From Psychrobacter sp. (GTDB lineage: Bacteria > Pseudomonadota > Gammaproteobacteria > Pseudomonadales > Moraxellaceae), in assembly GCA_029264635.1 (NCBI GenBank), contig JARIAA010000262.1, forward strand, positions 1 to 7,732: a stretch of 7,732 nt of DNA, read 5' to 3'. The notes below the pieces were generated by a model. The model saw only the letters and a list, made by a program, of their open reading frames with translations, was not told the DNA's origin and did not search any database. The translations under genes were made by a program, and so were the position numbers. Positions 7,021 to 7,732 of this stretch are shown here, piece by piece; within the stretch, counting starts at the first letter, position 1, and each line of letters opens with the position of its first letter.

Positions 7021-7732
7021 TTAAAAATAGCGCATATAAGACAGTTTAACATCATCATTAGCCTCAACGCGGTCCTGCCAATCATAGCTGGCGTTGATAC
7101 GTAGCGCTTGTTTTTTATCAATATCATACTGTACACCCAAAGTCGTAATTGGTTGCCAATAACTGCCCTTAACGTCGTTATTATCGCTGCTGCCATGATA
7201 CCAATATGGCAGCTGCAATTCAGCCTGCGCGCGTAACTGAATGTTAATCTGATAACGGCAGCCTGCATTGATCCCTGCTCCCACACGAAATCCCTTGTTG
7301 AGACCGCGCCCTGCTTGTGTCTTACCTGATAAAAAACCATAGCATAACTGTGGCGGCATCTCGCCTGTATTTGTACGTGGCGTCCCAAATGCCCACGACC
7401 AGCCCGTCTCATAACCCAAACTTGCGACCAGATGATCAGTGCCATTTTCTTGCGAGCCATCATCCACACGCGTTGCCTCTACACTGGCACCCCACGTTTT
7501 ACCTTTTTTGGCGGAATTAACGGGGTTAAATGAGCGCCCACGAATCAAGGTGAAATATTGCAAAACCACACTTGATGGCTGATTGTCTTTATTGTCATCA
7601 GTATCATACAGACGCAAAGTTGCAGCGACGCCTTCTAAATCAAAGAACTGCGGAAATCTTGATGAGCGATCAAGGGTGCTATGATAGCCTGCGCGTAGAC
7701 CAAAATCGATATAGTTGTTATCACTGCGTTGA
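7021..7732 (-). CDS. C-terminal beta-barrel of an outer-membrane protein, probably DUF4105 (Lnb N-terminal periplasmic) family (partial)
   Basis: Only the last 236 residues are present. The frame is open from 7731 through the stop at 7021 and continues past the right edge, so no start can be assigned. An in-frame TTG at 7617 is internal. The sequence alternates polar and hydrophobic residues with many aromatics, as in outer-membrane beta strands. It ends in a strand closing with MRYF, a C-terminal Phe that fits the BAM-recognised signature. FGLRAGYHSTLD (near the visible start), YFTLIRGRSFNP, GKTWGASVEATR and a loop with two Cys (PQLCYGF and NAGCRYQIN) resemble the barrel domain found after the DUF4105 domain in gammaproteobacterial proteins. 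That link is made from memory. The DUF4105 domain and signal peptide would lie outside the window. It is followed by the YeeZ-like gene after 51 bp. Other outer-membrane barrel families remain possible. Confidence 0.72.
   Translation of the reverse strand, partial: QRSDNNYIDFGLRAGYHSTLDRSSRFPQFFDLEGVAATLRLYDTDDNKDNQPSSVVLQYFTLIRGRSFNPVNSAKKGKTWGASVEATRVDDGSQENGTDHLVASLGYETGWSWAFGTPRTNTGEMPPQLCYGFLSGKTQAGRGLNKGFRVGAGINAGCRYQINIQLRAQAELQLPYWYHGSSDNNDVKGSYWQPITTLGVQYDIDKKQALRINASYDWQDRVEANDDVKLSYMRYF

Noticed and set aside
6993..7469. A 158-codon open frame on the minus strand overlapping the outer-membrane protein gene.
   Set aside because: The other frame has beta-barrel character, a C-terminal Phe and continues to the window edge. 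This one has a biased Met/Arg/Ile composition typical of a shadow frame.
1..7732. Possible mobile element, CRISPR array, tRNA, toxin-antitoxin or defence genes.
   Set aside because: None was found by reading both strands. All genes point the same way and most are conserved housekeeping genes.

Overview
The window looks like a chromosomal core segment of a gammaproteobacterium, most likely Moraxellaceae and probably Psychrobacter or a close relative. This rests on the moderate GC content, the character of the MurC, MurG, GshB and PyrE proteins, and the run murG-murC-ddl. The genus is an inference made without a database search. All eight genes lie on the minus strand, so transcription runs from high to low coordinates. 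No transposase, CRISPR array, tRNA, rRNA or phage gene was seen.

In transcription order: (1) 7732-7021, the C-terminal end of an outer-membrane beta-barrel protein, probably the barrel of a DUF4105 (Lnb N-terminal periplasmic) family protein, cut by the window edge; (2) 6969-6130, a YeeZ-like atypical short-chain dehydrogenase/epimerase; (3) 6023-5016, a 335-residue soluble protein that I do not recognise; (4) 4954-4250, pyrE, orotate phosphoribosyltransferase; (5) 4133-3165, gshB, glutathione synthetase; (6) 2941-1856, murG; (7) 1770-298, murC; (8) 264-1, the first 88 codons of ddl, D-Ala-D-Ala ligase, which runs off the left edge.

The left 3 kb is the end of the division and cell wall (dcw) cluster. 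MurG makes lipid II, MurC starts the UDP-MurNAc peptide stem, and Ddl supplies the D-Ala-D-Ala dipeptide. The gaps of 85 and 33 bp and the absence of a convincing terminator fit one transcription unit. A 223-bp gap separates murG from gshB. It holds a weak dyad just after gshB and AT-rich sequence that could carry a murG promoter. The right half holds housekeeping genes in pyrimidine and glutathione synthesis plus the three less characterised genes, each separated by 51-116 bp.

I see no clear sign of a new multi-gene system. The points most worth a second look are the unrecognised 335-residue protein with a dyad upstream, the roughly 64-residue N-terminal extension on Ddl, and the partial outer-membrane protein at the right edge.
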